Source: Mageeibacillus sp. UBA1243
Lineage (GTDB): Bacteria; Bacillota; Clostridia; UBA1212
Direction: 5' to 3'
Assembly (NCBI GenBank): GCA_002308595.1
Contig: DBWH01000034.1
Coordinates: 1-37,859, forward strand
Length of the DNA stretch: 37,859 nt
Of this stretch, positions 22,414 through 31,178 are shown one piece after another. The notes below the pieces were generated by a model. The model worked only from the letters and a program-made list of their open reading frames with translations, had not been told where the DNA came from and made no database searches. Position 1 is the first letter of the stretch. Every line of letters starts with the position of its first letter. Both the position numbers and the translations under genes were made by a program.

Positions 22414-24437
22414 TTCACGACGCCCCCTTCCTTATCAAGAAGCTCCTTTAAAACGTCCCTTATGTAAAGAGGCGTAACAACTTTTGTTTCGGGGCTTACG
22501 GGCATCGCAACGCCGTACTTCCTGTATGTTTCCGATATTATCTCAAGAAAATCGAGCGAGCTGAGACCGATATCGCCAAAGAGATCCGCGTCAGGTTTTA
22601 TAGATGAAGGGTCGATGCCTTTTGCATTGGCGACAGTATTTATGATTTCGGAAAGGAGCCCGTCGTCACTGTAATCCGTGATTTCCGGCTCTTTGGGTTT
22701 GACCTCCTCAGAGGCGTCTTTTATGAGGCCGTTTTGAAGCTTATACAGAAGCTTCTTTCTGCTGACCTTAAAGTCGCCGTCCGCTATAAGGCGGTCCGTG
22801 GTTATAACTATTTTCGAGACGCTTCCGCGAAGAGGCGTGTTAAGTGCCTTTGAAGAAAGAGCGGCCCTTATGTCAGAAATCTCATCGCAGGTCGTGTTTG
22901 AGGGAACCTCCGCGACTATCGCGGCGCCGCGCTCATAACCCAAAACACAAAGCCCGGTAACGCCCGGGACCGAAAGCTCCGGCTCTAAAATATCCGGATT
23001 TATGTTCTCGCCTGATTCGGGAACGATTATGTCGTCCGCGCGACCGAGTATGAAGTAGGATTTGCCGCGTTTTTCAGCGATGTCTTTGGTCTCAAACCAA
23101 CCGGCAAGATCCTTCCGCACACCGTTTTCAAGAACGTAATCAGCCATGACGAGGCCCTTTACATAAAGGACGCCGTCTTCAATCCTGTAGGAGACCTTGT
23201 CAAGAGGCATGCCCACGGAGCCCTTCAAAACCTGTTTTACGCTGTTTGAGAGCTCGACGCTTGTTATACTTACCTCGGTCATACCGAAGCCGTTTACGAG
23301 CCTGTAGCCTATCAGATTAAAGAATCTGAGGACGTCCTTCCTTATGAGACCTCCGCCGCTTATCATAAACGATATACTGCCGCCAAAGAGCTTCCTTCTG
23401 ACCTTCTTAAAAGCCGCCTTCGAAAAAGCCTTTCCGAGAGGGTTTCCGACGAGCGGTATGCGGTAGATTTTTTCCGCGATATCAAGGCCTTTTTGGAGTT
23501 TACCGGCGGTTTCGGGACCCATTGCCGATATCTTTTTCATAGCGCCGTCGTACACTTTGTTCCAGAAAAGAGGAACCGCGAAAATATGCGTGACATGCCT
23601 GCGCCTTACGGTATTGGTGAGTGTCTCCGTCGAAAGGTCGTTTAGGAACACAAACGTGCGCGAGAAAAAAGAGAACCAAAGGTAAACCGCAACAAAGCCG
23701 AAAATGTGATAAAAAGGAAGGAACGCAAGCTGCTTCAGCTCACCGCCAAAGTGCTTCTTGAGGAGCCTGTTCTTGCGGATAATCCTTTGCGAGTAGCCGA
23801 TCTGGTTGAAAAACCTGTCCGCCGTGTAATAGCAGAGCTTCACGTTTTCGGTCGTTCCCGATGTCATGAAAATGATCTCGCCGGCATAGCTGTATTGTAC
23901 TGAGCCCTCGCCGTCAGCCCCCTGCTTTTCCCTCAGCGCCTCTTTTTCACCGTCAAGCTTTTCGGCTGAAACCACGTTGAAACCGCCAAGGTCTTTTGCA
24001 AGCGCGGCCGCCTTGGACCCGTCGCATATAACGTCGGTGCAGCCCGCAAAAGCGGCCGCCTTCTTAAGCGACTTTTTGTCGAGCAGCAGATTCATAAGAA
24101 GCGGCTTGACGCCGCACAAAATAAGAGCCCAAAGCGTCTCAATGAAGAGCAGGCTGTTTTCCATGTAGATACCGCAGACTGCGCCCTCTTTTTGAGTCAT
24201 TTCGGGCATGTTTAGCTTTATTGCATTGGCGAGAAGGAATATGTCGTCCCGGGCCTCTCCGTAAGTGGTTTTTACGACTTTAAAGCCGCTGTAGCGCTCG
24301 CAGAGGACGTTGCCGGACTCCCTGAACATGAGCCTGAAAAGAGTTTCGAAATTCTTCCCCGAGCTTTCAAATTCAGCGAGTTTCTTCCTGACATATTCGT
24401 TTATGGTTCGCGAATCGCCTATGTTTTTTAATCTCAT
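22410..24437 (-). CDS. Acyl-adenylate ligase fused to an acyl carrier protein domain
   Basis: A 675-residue two-domain protein. Residues about 50-560 form an ANL ligase with MTSGTTENVKLCYY as the A3 loop (near 192), GFGMTEVSI as A5 (near 385), WFETKDIAEKRG as A7 (near 455) and GRADDIIVPESGENINPD as A8 (near 468). A7 has TKD where TGD is usual. Residues about 595-670 form an ACP-like domain with the attachment site LSSLDFLE (Ser627, SSL for DSL). The enzyme probably loads its own carrier domain, as FadD-ACP or type-I loading modules do. It is the first gene of the acyl cluster, 58 bp after folD, and overlaps plsC by 4 bp. The product and acyl chain are unknown. Confidence 0.85.
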   Translation of the reverse strand: MRLKNIGDSRTINEYVRKKLAEFESSGKNFETLFRLMFRESGNVLCERYSGFKVVKTTYGEARDDIFLLANAIKLNMPEMTQKEGAVCGIYMENSLLFIETLWALILCGVKPLLMNLLLDKKSLKKAAAFAGCTDVICDGSKAAALAKDLGGFNVVSAEKLDGEKEALREKQGADGEGSVQYSYAGEIIFMTSGTTENVKLCYYTADRFFNQIGYSQRIIRKNRLLKKHFGGELKQLAFLPFYHIFGFVAVYLWFSFFSRTFVFLNDLSTETLTNTVRRRHVTHIFAVPLFWNKVYDGAMKKISAMGPETAGKLQKGLDIAEKIYRIPLVGNPLGKAFSKAAFKKVRRKLFGGSISFMISGGGLIRKDVLRFFNLIGYRLVNGFGMTEVSITSVELSNSVKQVLKGSVGMPLDKVSYRIEDGVLYVKGLVMADYVLENGVRKDLAGWFETKDIAEKRGKSYFILGRADDIIVPESGENINPDILEPELSVPGVTGLCVLGYERGAAIVAEVPSNTTCDEISDIRAALSSKALNTPLRGSVSKIVITTDRLIADGDFKVSRKKLLYKLQNGLIKDASEEVKPKEPEITDYSDDGLLSEIINTVANAKGIDPSSIKPDADLFGDIGLSSLDFLEIISETYRKYGVAMPVSPETKVVTPLYIRDVLKELLDKEGGVVK

Positions 24438-24495
24438 TAAAAGTTTTCCGAAAATCTAACGTAAGCAGGCGGTCCGGTTGCCGCCAAGGCATTTC

Positions 24496-25356
24496 TCAGC
24501 CGTGAATCCTTGCCGCCTTAACCGTGTTCTTCATGAGCATCGCAACGGTCATCGGTCCGACGCCTCCGGGAACCGGTGTTATAGCTCCGCAAATTCCGAC
24601 AACATCGTCAAAATCAACGTCGCCGCAAAGCCTTCCCTCTTCGTCGCGGTCCATGCCCACGTCAATGACGGCAGCTCCCGGCTTTATGTATTCTTTCGTG
24701 AAGAACTTGGCCTTGCCGATTGCAGCGACAAGTATGTCAGCTTCACCTGTGACCTTCTTAAGGTCTTTCGTTTTAGAGTGTGCCGTCGTCACGGTTCCGT
24801 CTTCTGCAAGAAGAAGCGCTCCTACGGGCTTTCCGACAATGTTGCTTCTTCCCACGACAACGCAGTTTGCGCCTTTAATGGTTACGCCGGCGTACTTAAG
24901 AAGCTCGATAATTCCCGCGGGCGTGCAGGGAAGAAAAACGGGGTCGCCGGTGAAAACGCGCCCGACGTTAACGGGATGGAAGCAGTCAACGTCCTTGTCG
25001 GGCGCAATCCTTGCAATAATTTCCTTCTCATCGATACCGCCGGGAAGCGGCAGCTGGACAAGTATACCGTCAACGCTTTTGTCCGCATTCTTCCGGTCGA
25101 TAACGTCAAAAAGCTCTTCCTTTGTGATACTGCCGTCAAGTTCTATCGTCTCAGACTCGATTCCGCAGTCCTCGCAGGCCTTTTTCTTGTTTCTTACGTA
25201 AACCTTTGATGCCTGGTTGTCGCCGGCAATGATAACGCAAAGCTTCGGCCTTCTGCCTGTCTTCGAAACGATTTCCGAAACCTCGGCAGCGACCTCAGTC
25301 CTAATCTTTAAGGCCAGCGCCTTGCCGTCAATTATAACCGCCTGTCTGTCTTCCAT
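24496..25356 (-). CDS. folD: Methylenetetrahydrofolate dehydrogenase/cyclohydrolase FolD
   Basis: A 286-residue bifunctional enzyme interconverting 5,10-methylene-, methenyl- and 10-formyl-tetrahydrofolate in the cytosol. Signatures: [14 protein letters not shown] with the catalytic Lys (near residue 55), [10 protein letters not shown] (near 96), [14 protein letters not shown] (near 168) and the C-terminal [19 protein letters not shown]. Length is normal. The ATG follows the ftsK stop by two bases (TGAagATG), so it is translationally coupled, with GGGAG inside the ftsK end. A 58-bp gap separates it from the ligase-ACP gene downstream. Confidence 0.96.
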   Translation of the reverse strand: MEDRQAVIIDGKALALKIRTEVAAEVSEIVSKTGRRPKLCVIIAGDNQASKVYVRNKKKACEDCGIESETIELDGSITKEELFDVIDRKNADKSVDGILVQLPLPGGIDEKEIIARIAPDKDVDCFHPVNVGRVFTGDPVFLPCTPAGIIELLKYAGVTIKGANCVVVGRSNIVGKPVGALLLAEDGTVTTAHSKTKDLKKVTGEADILVAAIGKAKFFTKEYIKPGAAVIDVGMDRDEEGRLCGDVDFDDVVGICGAITPVPGGVGPMTVAMLMKNTVKAARIHG

Positions 25357-25358
25357 CT

Positions 25359-28067
25359 TCAGTCGATCTCCCTCTTAAGAACTCTTCTCTTCTTTGAGCC
25401 TACGGCCTTGGAGTTTTCGACGTAGCCGTCCTCCATGAGCCTGTCAAAATAATTGGCGGCATTGTTATAGCCAATGCGAAAAACACGCTGAATCTCCGAA
25501 ACGGATATCTCATCGTGCGCGATGACGTACTCGAGAATCTGCATGTACTTCTCGTCCTCGGGCTTTTCCATGCCGTCGAAAGTGAGCTGCTCCGCGCCGT
25601 CAGGGACACCGGAGAGCGCCTTGTCGGAAAGCTCGTTTTCGGTCGAAACTTTTTCGGGCTGCTTGTTTTTCGCCTTTATATAGGCAACAATCTCTTTTAT
25701 CGCCTCGCCGTCGCAGAAGCCGTTCTGGAGTCTGCTGATGCGCTTGTCGCCGTTCAGCAGGCAGAGCATGTCGCCGTGGCCGTTGAGCTTTTCACCGCCG
25801 CCGCTTCCCAGAATGATTCTGGAGTTGATGTTGTCGTGTACGAGCAGGCAGACCTTGGAAGGCATATTGGCTTTAAGGATACCTGTGAATATTTCAGCCG
25901 AAGGACGCTGCGTTGCAAGCACAAGGTGGATACCGCAGGCGCGCGCGAGGCTGGCGATTCTTGTCGCGTAGAAGAGAGCCTTGCTCTCCTTGGTTTTTGA
26001 AACGAGGTCCGCAAACTCGTCGATGACGACAACGATTCTCGGCATTGTCGGCAGGCCGTTCTTCCTTGCCATAGAGTTGTACTCGCTGATGCCGTTGAGC
26101 TCAAACCTCTGCAGGAAGTTGTAGCGCTTGTCCATCTCGTATGCAACCCAGCCGAGAGCCGAAGTTGCCTTTTCGCAGTCGTAAATGACAGGGGTGAGAA
26201 GGTGCGGCAGATTCTTGTAGACAGGGAACTCAATCTTCTTAGGGTCGACAAGAATAAGTCTGACCTGGTCGGGTGAAGCTCTGTAGACAAGGCTCAGGAT
26301 GAGGCCTCTTGTGAAGACGCTCTTACCGGAACCCGTTGTACCGCCGATCATGATGTGAATCATGTCCTTCATCGTGGAGCAAAGCGTGTTGCCGCGGATG
26401 TCAAGGCCGATACCGACCGGAAGATCCTCCGTGTCAAGGTTCTTGAATTCTTTTGAAGCGAAAATCTCACGCTCGTATACGTTGAACGTGCTCTTGTTTA
26501 CCATCTCAACGCCGATTGCGTTCTCACCCGGTATAGGAGCTTCTATTCTGACGTCCTCGCCCGATACGATAACGCTGATGTCCTCGGCAAGCCTCTTGAT
26601 GCCCTTGACCTCCTGCTCGGCCTTCGGAACGACTATGAACTGCGAGAACGAAGGTCCTATGTAGCACTTTTCGCAGTTGACGGCAATGTTTCTTGACTCA
26701 AACAGGCCTCTTAACCTCTCAAGCCTTGCCTCGTTCTGGTTCTTAATGAGCTGGATTGCGGCATGCTTCTTTTCCTCGTCATAAGTGAGCAGATCGAGCG
26801 GAGGCGACTTGTAGTTGTCGTATTCGCCAGTGCTCATAACAGGGAGGTTGCCGGGTTCAATCGAGTTGTATATGTTTACGGGGTCCTCAAGGAAAGACTC
26901 CTCGTCAAATGAAAAGTCGTCGTCTTCATCGGAAGAAGCCTTGGCGGGTTTCTTCGCAGGCTTTGCCTTCGGAACCTCGGTCTTTGCGGGCTCTGAAATC
27001 ATCTCCTCGGCTGCAGGTTTAGAAGCTTCCTCAGGCTCCTTCTTTGCGGGCGCGGGCGCAGCTTCCGTGTCAGGCGAGCTTACATCGTCAACGTCGTCAA
27101 ACACAACGCTTGCGGCAGAAATGGTCTTTCTCTGTCTGTTTGTCCCGTCAACGTCAACGGCAAGGTTTGCTTCGTCAAAAATAACCCTCTTAACGGGCGG
27201 TTTGCTGCCGTCGCTTCCGTCGGGCGCGTAAATCTTAAAGCTTCCGTCCGCCTCAGACTCTGAAACGCTGAACTCGTTGTTGTAAGCCTTAGGCTCTGAC
27301 CTTGGCGTGTTGATTTCGGGAGTCTTGACAACCCTGATAGGTTTGTGGCTCTGGCCGTTGTCCTTCTTTCCGAAAAGCCTTGAGAAGAGACCGCCAATGC
27401 CCTTGCCGATCTTCACGAGTATCTTTCCGAGAGCCGTAAAGAAGGGAAGAAGCGAGAATCTGAACAGAAGAAGCGTGAAAATGAGCGTGATTGGTATGAG
27501 GAGCACGAGAGCGCCCGCCTTGCCGACAGCAGCGCGAAGCAGTGTCGAAATAGCGCCGGCAATGAGTCCGCCGCCGAAAACGCTTATGTCACAGCTCGTC
27601 CAGAGCGCCTCAACAGTGATTCTTGAGTGGCCGGCAAGGTAAGTCTCATAAACCGGCGAGAGTGTGTGCAGCAGCGTGGCTACAAAAAGTATGAAGAACG
27701 AAACGATGAGCACGGTTTTCCAGTTGAAAACGGCAGCCCTCGTTCCGCGGAGTATCGTGATTGAAAAAACAATGATCGTTACAAGTATCAACGCTGAGCC
27801 GAACACGCCGAAAAGACCGAAAAGAACAGGCCTTATGAGGTTGTGTCCCACGAAGCCAGCCTTGTCGATAAGGCAGATGAATATGAACGCGCAGATTGTA
27901 AGAAGGATGATCGCCGAGATTTCCTTGTAGTTGGCGCTTCTCGTGCTGACCCTGACCTGCGGGGAACCCGACGCAGAACCGCCCTCCTTCTTTACGTTCT
28001 TCTGTCCGGCCGGCTTTTGACCTGCCGCCTTGTCTTTTGTGCTGTAAGTTTTCTTGCTTTTGGCCAT
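25359..28067 (-). CDS. ftsK: FtsK/SpoIIIE-family DNA translocase
   Basis: A 902-residue membrane-anchored motor that pumps DNA during division or sporulation. Four or more N-terminal helices lie within residues about 49-210, and an acidic, Pro/Ala-rich linker at about 240-400. The motor domain has Walker [10 protein letters not shown] near residue 575, Walker [12 protein letters not shown] near 677, and ATQRPS after it. A C-terminal winged-helix gamma domain (about 845-890, [20 protein letters not shown]) reads orienting sequences in known relatives. I chose the ATG at 28067 with AAGGTG upstream; an in-frame GTG three codons earlier overlaps that site. FtsK and SpoIIIE cannot be told apart from sequence alone. 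It lies 20 bp after the SurA-like lipoprotein and 2 bp before folD. Confidence 0.94.
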   Translation of the reverse strand: MAKSKKTYSTKDKAAGQKPAGQKNVKKEGGSASGSPQVRVSTRSANYKEISAIILLTICAFIFICLIDKAGFVGHNLIRPVLFGLFGVFGSALILVTIIVFSITILRGTRAAVFNWKTVLIVSFFILFVATLLHTLSPVYETYLAGHSRITVEALWTSCDISVFGGGLIAGAISTLLRAAVGKAGALVLLIPITLIFTLLLFRFSLLPFFTALGKILVKIGKGIGGLFSRLFGKKDNGQSHKPIRVVKTPEINTPRSEPKAYNNEFSVSESEADGSFKIYAPDGSDGSKPPVKRVIFDEANLAVDVDGTNRQRKTISAASVVFDDVDDVSSPDTEAAPAPAKKEPEEASKPAAEEMISEPAKTEVPKAKPAKKPAKASSDEDDDFSFDEESFLEDPVNIYNSIEPGNLPVMSTGEYDNYKSPPLDLLTYDEEKKHAAIQLIKNQNEARLERLRGLFESRNIAVNCEKCYIGPSFSQFIVVPKAEQEVKGIKRLAEDISVIVSGEDVRIEAPIPGENAIGVEMVNKSTFNVYEREIFASKEFKNLDTEDLPVGIGLDIRGNTLCSTMKDMIHIMIGGTTGSGKSVFTRGLILSLVYRASPDQVRLILVDPKKIEFPVYKNLPHLLTPVIYDCEKATSALGWVAYEMDKRYNFLQRFELNGISEYNSMARKNGLPTMPRIVVVIDEFADLVSKTKESKALFYATRIASLARACGIHLVLATQRPSAEIFTGILKANMPSKVCLLVHDNINSRIILGSGGGEKLNGHGDMLCLLNGDKRISRLQNGFCDGEAIKEIVAYIKAKNKQPEKVSTENELSDKALSGVPDGAEQLTFDGMEKPEDEKYMQILEYVIAHDEISVSEIQRVFRIGYNNAANYFDRLMEDGYVENSKAVGSKKRRVLKREID

Positions 28068-28087
28068 CTGATTCACCTTTTGTAAAA

Positions 28088-29020
28088 TTATCGAAGAAGC
28101 GTGGAAACGTATTCTTCAACGGCTGTCTCCACCCTGTCGTTTGTAAGCTTTTCTTTTATGTCCGAAAGATCGTCGTAAGAGTTTCCCGCGCCTTCAACCG
28201 CAAAGAGCAGAATATGATTTTTCCCGTCAAAGAAGGAAAAAGTCTTATCCGGGTCGTGATCTGAGAGAGCCTCCTGCACTCCTTTTTCAAGATCCCCGAA
28301 AAAGTAAATGTATTCGTCCCTGTCCTGCCCGTTGGTCTCAATAAGGGCGAGCATGTCCTCCTGACTTTTAACTGCCTCCGCGATTTTTCCCATGAGCGCC
28401 GCAAAGTCCGTGACATCGCCAATGTCATCCGGATACCCTTCAACCGTCATCCCCTCGGGAAGCTTCGGGAGCTTCTTTCCGCTGAACGAGGCTTTCAAAA
28501 AGTAGAGCGTCCTTATTCTGTTTTCGGCAAGATAGTCCGCCGCCTCTTCGTCTGTCGCCTCAAGTTCTTCAATCAGCTTTTCATAGGTCTTTTCGATCAG
28601 GAGGTTGTATTTCGAAATCTCTCTGTACTCGGAAAGACTTATCCCGAACTCTCTTTTGCAGACCTCTTCGTCACTCTCGCCGTTCTGCGACCTTAAAAGG
28701 TCAAAAACACCGTCTGCCTTTTCAACGTAATCCGCGATTTCCTCATCTGAAGCGGTGACGTTTTTCGAACCGGCAAGTGATATCTTTGCCGCAAACCAAA
28801 GCGCCTCGTTTTCGGGATTCCCGTAGCCTCTTGCCTCAAAATAAGTCTTGAAGTAAGGCTCGACTTTTGTCCCGTCTTTTAACGTTTTTGCCGCATTGGT
28901 TATTTCAGAAAGCTTGCTTAAAGGAGCTTTCGAGCATGAAAAGAGCGATGCGAGAAGCATTGGCAATATCAAAACCGCCAATGAAACCGGAACTGTTCTT
29001 TTCAAGAGCTCTTTTTTCAT
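28088..29020 (-). CDS. SurA/PrsA-like lipoprotein without a recognisable isomerase domain
   Basis: A 310-residue lipoprotein: MKKELLKR, hydrophobic core, lipobox LFSC with Cys near residue 29. The rest is helical and acidic, resembling the SurA N-terminal chaperone domain (SEYREISKYNLLIEKTYEKL and EEAADYLAENRIRTLYFLKA). Parvulin PPIase motifs are not seen; the C-terminus has a helical tail ending VEEYVSTLLR instead. This suggests an extracellular chaperone rather than an isomerase. I chose the ATG at 29020, which starts a clean signal peptide and has GGGAAGG upstream; an open frame upstream of it looks non-coding. It follows the degenerate deacetylase by 13 bp and precedes ftsK by 20. The assignment is by pattern, not confirmed. 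Confidence 0.7.
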   Translation of the reverse strand: MKKELLKRTVPVSLAVLILPMLLASLFSCSKAPLSKLSEITNAAKTLKDGTKVEPYFKTYFEARGYGNPENEALWFAAKISLAGSKNVTASDEEIADYVEKADGVFDLLRSQNGESDEEVCKREFGISLSEYREISKYNLLIEKTYEKLIEELEATDEEAADYLAENRIRTLYFLKASFSGKKLPKLPEGMTVEGYPDDIGDVTDFAALMGKIAEAVKSQEDMLALIETNGQDRDEYIYFFGDLEKGVQEALSDHDPDKTFSFFDGKNHILLFAVEGAGNSYDDLSDIKEKLTNDRVETAVEEYVSTLLR

Positions 29021-29033
29021 GCCTTCCCTTCTT

Positions 29034-30338
29034 TTACTCAAAGTAGCTGTTCGGCAGCACAAACTCGTAGCCTTGCGCGCGCGCGTAATCAATGTAATCG
29101 CCGAGAACGTTATAGGTCATCTCGCTCGTGCCGTGAATGTAAACGACGCACCCCGGGAAAACGGAATGCTTGAGCCGCTCGAAAGCCTCCTCGTTTGAGT
29201 AAATCGGCTGCTTGTCGTAGTCCCTGTACGTGAAAGTCCAGAACGAGACGGTATAGCCAAGGTATTCGAGCAGTGCAATGTCGCGCCTTGTCGATGCTCC
29301 CGCCGGCGGCATGTAGTACCTCAGAAGATACCTGAAGCCTATCTTATTCGCCAACGTGTCATAGAAGAGGTTTGCGTCGCGCACTATCTCGCTGTACTCA
29401 AGCGTCGGGAGCTGGTTGTGCGCGTAGCTGTGCGAGCCGATTATATTGCCGTTGCCGATAATCGTTCTCAGGAGCGGTCCCGACGAACTTTTGACTGTGG
29501 ATCCCGTGAGGAAAAACACAGCCTGAACGTTCTTCTCTTTTAAGAGATCGACGAACATCGGAAAGTATTTGTTGTAGTAACCGACCGCTATCGAGAGCAT
29601 GATCTTCTTTTCGGTCGTAGGCAGCCTGTCAAAGCCGTGGTGTTCCTTCAGGAATTCAAGCGTTGCTTTTGTCTTGTCGTAAACGCAGACAAGGTTTCCG
29701 TTTGAGTCAAACTTCCACTGGCCGCTGTGCCATTGGCCCGTTGTCTGGTTGACGTCCGGGAACACCCCGGCTTCGGTATTCTCAAGGAACGAATAGTCGA
29801 TTGCGTCAGGCGCCTCTGTTCTTGCGTATCTCTCGCCCTCGAAATAAACATGTGTCGGCGTCGGTGTCGGCGCGGGAGTTTCTGTCGGCGTAACGTCAGG
29901 GGTCTCAGGTGTTTCCGAAACCTCAGGCGAAGGAGTGCCGGCAAATTCAGGAGAGCCGCTTGCAGCAGGAGACTCGCTCATATCAGGCGTGCTGCTTCCG
30001 TCGGGTGTCCCGAACGAAGGGGTTTCATTTTCCGGCGTCGGGCTTTCGGTAATTTCTTCCGAAGGTGTTTCAGAAGGTGTGACCGGCTCAGTCTCCGATA
30101 CCGTCGGAACAGGTTCATAAGTTCCGGTAACCTCAGGTGTCATTACGGGGACTCTCGTGTCGTAAGCGGGGATGCCGTACTCAACTCCGTTGCAGCCCGA
30201 GAAAACAAACATCGCCAATATAATCAGCGCGGCGGCGGATAAAAACGCAAGGGGCAGTCTTCTAAAAGACGTGCCGCCGCTCTTTCCGCTGCCTGTATTT
30301 TTCGCATTGGCGTTTTGATTCTTAACCGCTTTTTCCAA
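29034..30338 (-). CDS. Degenerate PdaA-like polysaccharide deacetylase paralogue, probably inactive
   Basis: A 434-residue protein with an N-terminal membrane or lipoprotein-like segment (LAMFVFSGC near residue 48), a Ser/Thr/Pro/Glu-rich linker (to about 155) and a NodB-like domain. It aligns with the deacetylase at 31179-32390 in order and spacing, including a shared SFL(D/E) N-terminal block. Motif 1, TFD.G in active enzymes, is LSIAVGYYN here near residue 244, so the catalytic Asp is lost. Motif 2 is kept as HSYAH near 302, but motif 3, R.PP, is YMPPAG near 342. A binding or regulatory role is likelier than catalysis. The start is a TTG preceded by AAGGGG, with no better ATG in frame. It lies 46 bp after the PsbP-like gene. 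Confidence 0.75.
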   Translation of the reverse strand: MEKAVKNQNANAKNTGSGKSGGTSFRRLPLAFLSAAALIILAMFVFSGCNGVEYGIPAYDTRVPVMTPEVTGTYEPVPTVSETEPVTPSETPSEEITESPTPENETPSFGTPDGSSTPDMSESPAASGSPEFAGTPSPEVSETPETPDVTPTETPAPTPTPTHVYFEGERYARTEAPDAIDYSFLENTEAGVFPDVNQTTGQWHSGQWKFDSNGNLVCVYDKTKATLEFLKEHHGFDRLPTTEKKIMLSIAVGYYNKYFPMFVDLLKEKNVQAVFFLTGSTVKSSSGPLLRTIIGNGNIIGSHSYAHNQLPTLEYSEIVRDANLFYDTLANKIGFRYLLRYYMPPAGASTRRDIALLEYLGYTVSFWTFTYRDYDKQPIYSNEEAFERLKHSVFPGCVVYIHGTSEMTYNVLGDYIDYARAQGYEFVLPNSYFE

Positions 30339-30384
30339 AAGAGTTTTTCCCCTTAAGTTTTGTCTTTCGTAAAAATGCGAGAAT

Positions 30385-31134
30385 TTACGGATTCTCGTCG
30401 TTAAGGACGGTCATTCTGAAGCTTGATATCACGGGGTAAATTTCCTCCTCGACAAGCTCAAAATCTCTCACCGATGAATAAGTCACAAGAATCGCGTAAA
30501 CCGCCTTGGGCCTGCTTGCGCAGTAAAGTACACCGCTGAAGCTTCCGTCATCGCCCGCAGCCATGAACTTTGTGCAGTAGAGCTCTGTTTTTGCTTCTTC
30601 GTCTTCGTAAAGCTGCGCCCTTGACGTTATACTGAGACCGGTCACGCCTTTAATAAGGACGCCGGTCCTAAGCCTTTCAGTGTAAAAGTCGACAAGATCA
30701 GCAGCCGGCACAAGGTTGACTCCTCCCGACTTCACTCCGTAAACAGATTTAACGTCGGAGGGAACGTTGTAGAAGAACGATACGTTCACGGTGTCGTATC
30801 TTGTCAGCACGGCATCGTCCTCGTCTGTCTCATCGCCGCCCGGATAATCCTTCCTTGCCGGTGTGAACCTTGCGACAAGCCCGTTTTCCTTGTTGAGAAG
30901 AAATCCGTTCTGGTTTTCCTCCTTCACCCAGTTCTCCGGATAGTCGATCCTGAAGAAGTAGCGCGAGGCGTTATATGTAAGAAGTCCTTCGCCGGGGCCG
31001 CTCTCTGCGGCAATCTCGGCTTCGATCAGGGGCGAAAAGACATAGGCGACAACAACCGACAATATGAGGAGCATCATGAAAAAGCCTCTCTTGCCAAAGG
31101 TGTTATTCGATTCTATGTACTCATTTTCGCCCAT
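30385..31134 (-). CDS. Membrane-anchored PsbP-like protein, function unknown
   Basis: A 249-residue protein with one N-terminal membrane helix (about residues 17-38, GFFMMLLILSVVVAYVFSPLI) and an extracytoplasmic domain. The block YFFRIDYPENWV near residue 63 and the closing FELVEEEIYPVISSFRM are typical of the PsbP/DUF1795-like fold, a small alpha-beta domain found in many secreted Firmicute lipoproteins. No catalytic site is evident. It lies between the active-looking deacetylase (44 bp upstream) and the degenerate one (46 bp downstream), so it may act with them at the wall. No strong Shine-Dalgarno is seen before the ATG. Confidence 0.7.
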   Translation of the reverse strand: MGENEYIESNNTFGKRGFFMMLLILSVVVAYVFSPLIEAEIAAESGPGEGLLTYNASRYFFRIDYPENWVKEENQNGFLLNKENGLVARFTPARKDYPGGDETDEDDAVLTRYDTVNVSFFYNVPSDVKSVYGVKSGGVNLVPAADLVDFYTERLRTGVLIKGVTGLSITSRAQLYEDEEAKTELYCTKFMAAGDDGSFSGVLYCASRPKAVYAILVTYSSVRDFELVEEEIYPVISSFRMTVLNDENP

Positions 31135-31178
31135 GAAATCTTAAACCGTTTACTTCAGAAACCTCAAGGTGACACGCG

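Noticed and set aside
29021..29092. Longer N-terminus for the SurA-like lipoprotein
   Set aside because: The extra 24 codons would put a basic stretch before the signal peptide and overlap the end of the preceding gene; the ATG at 29020 has a ribosome binding site.
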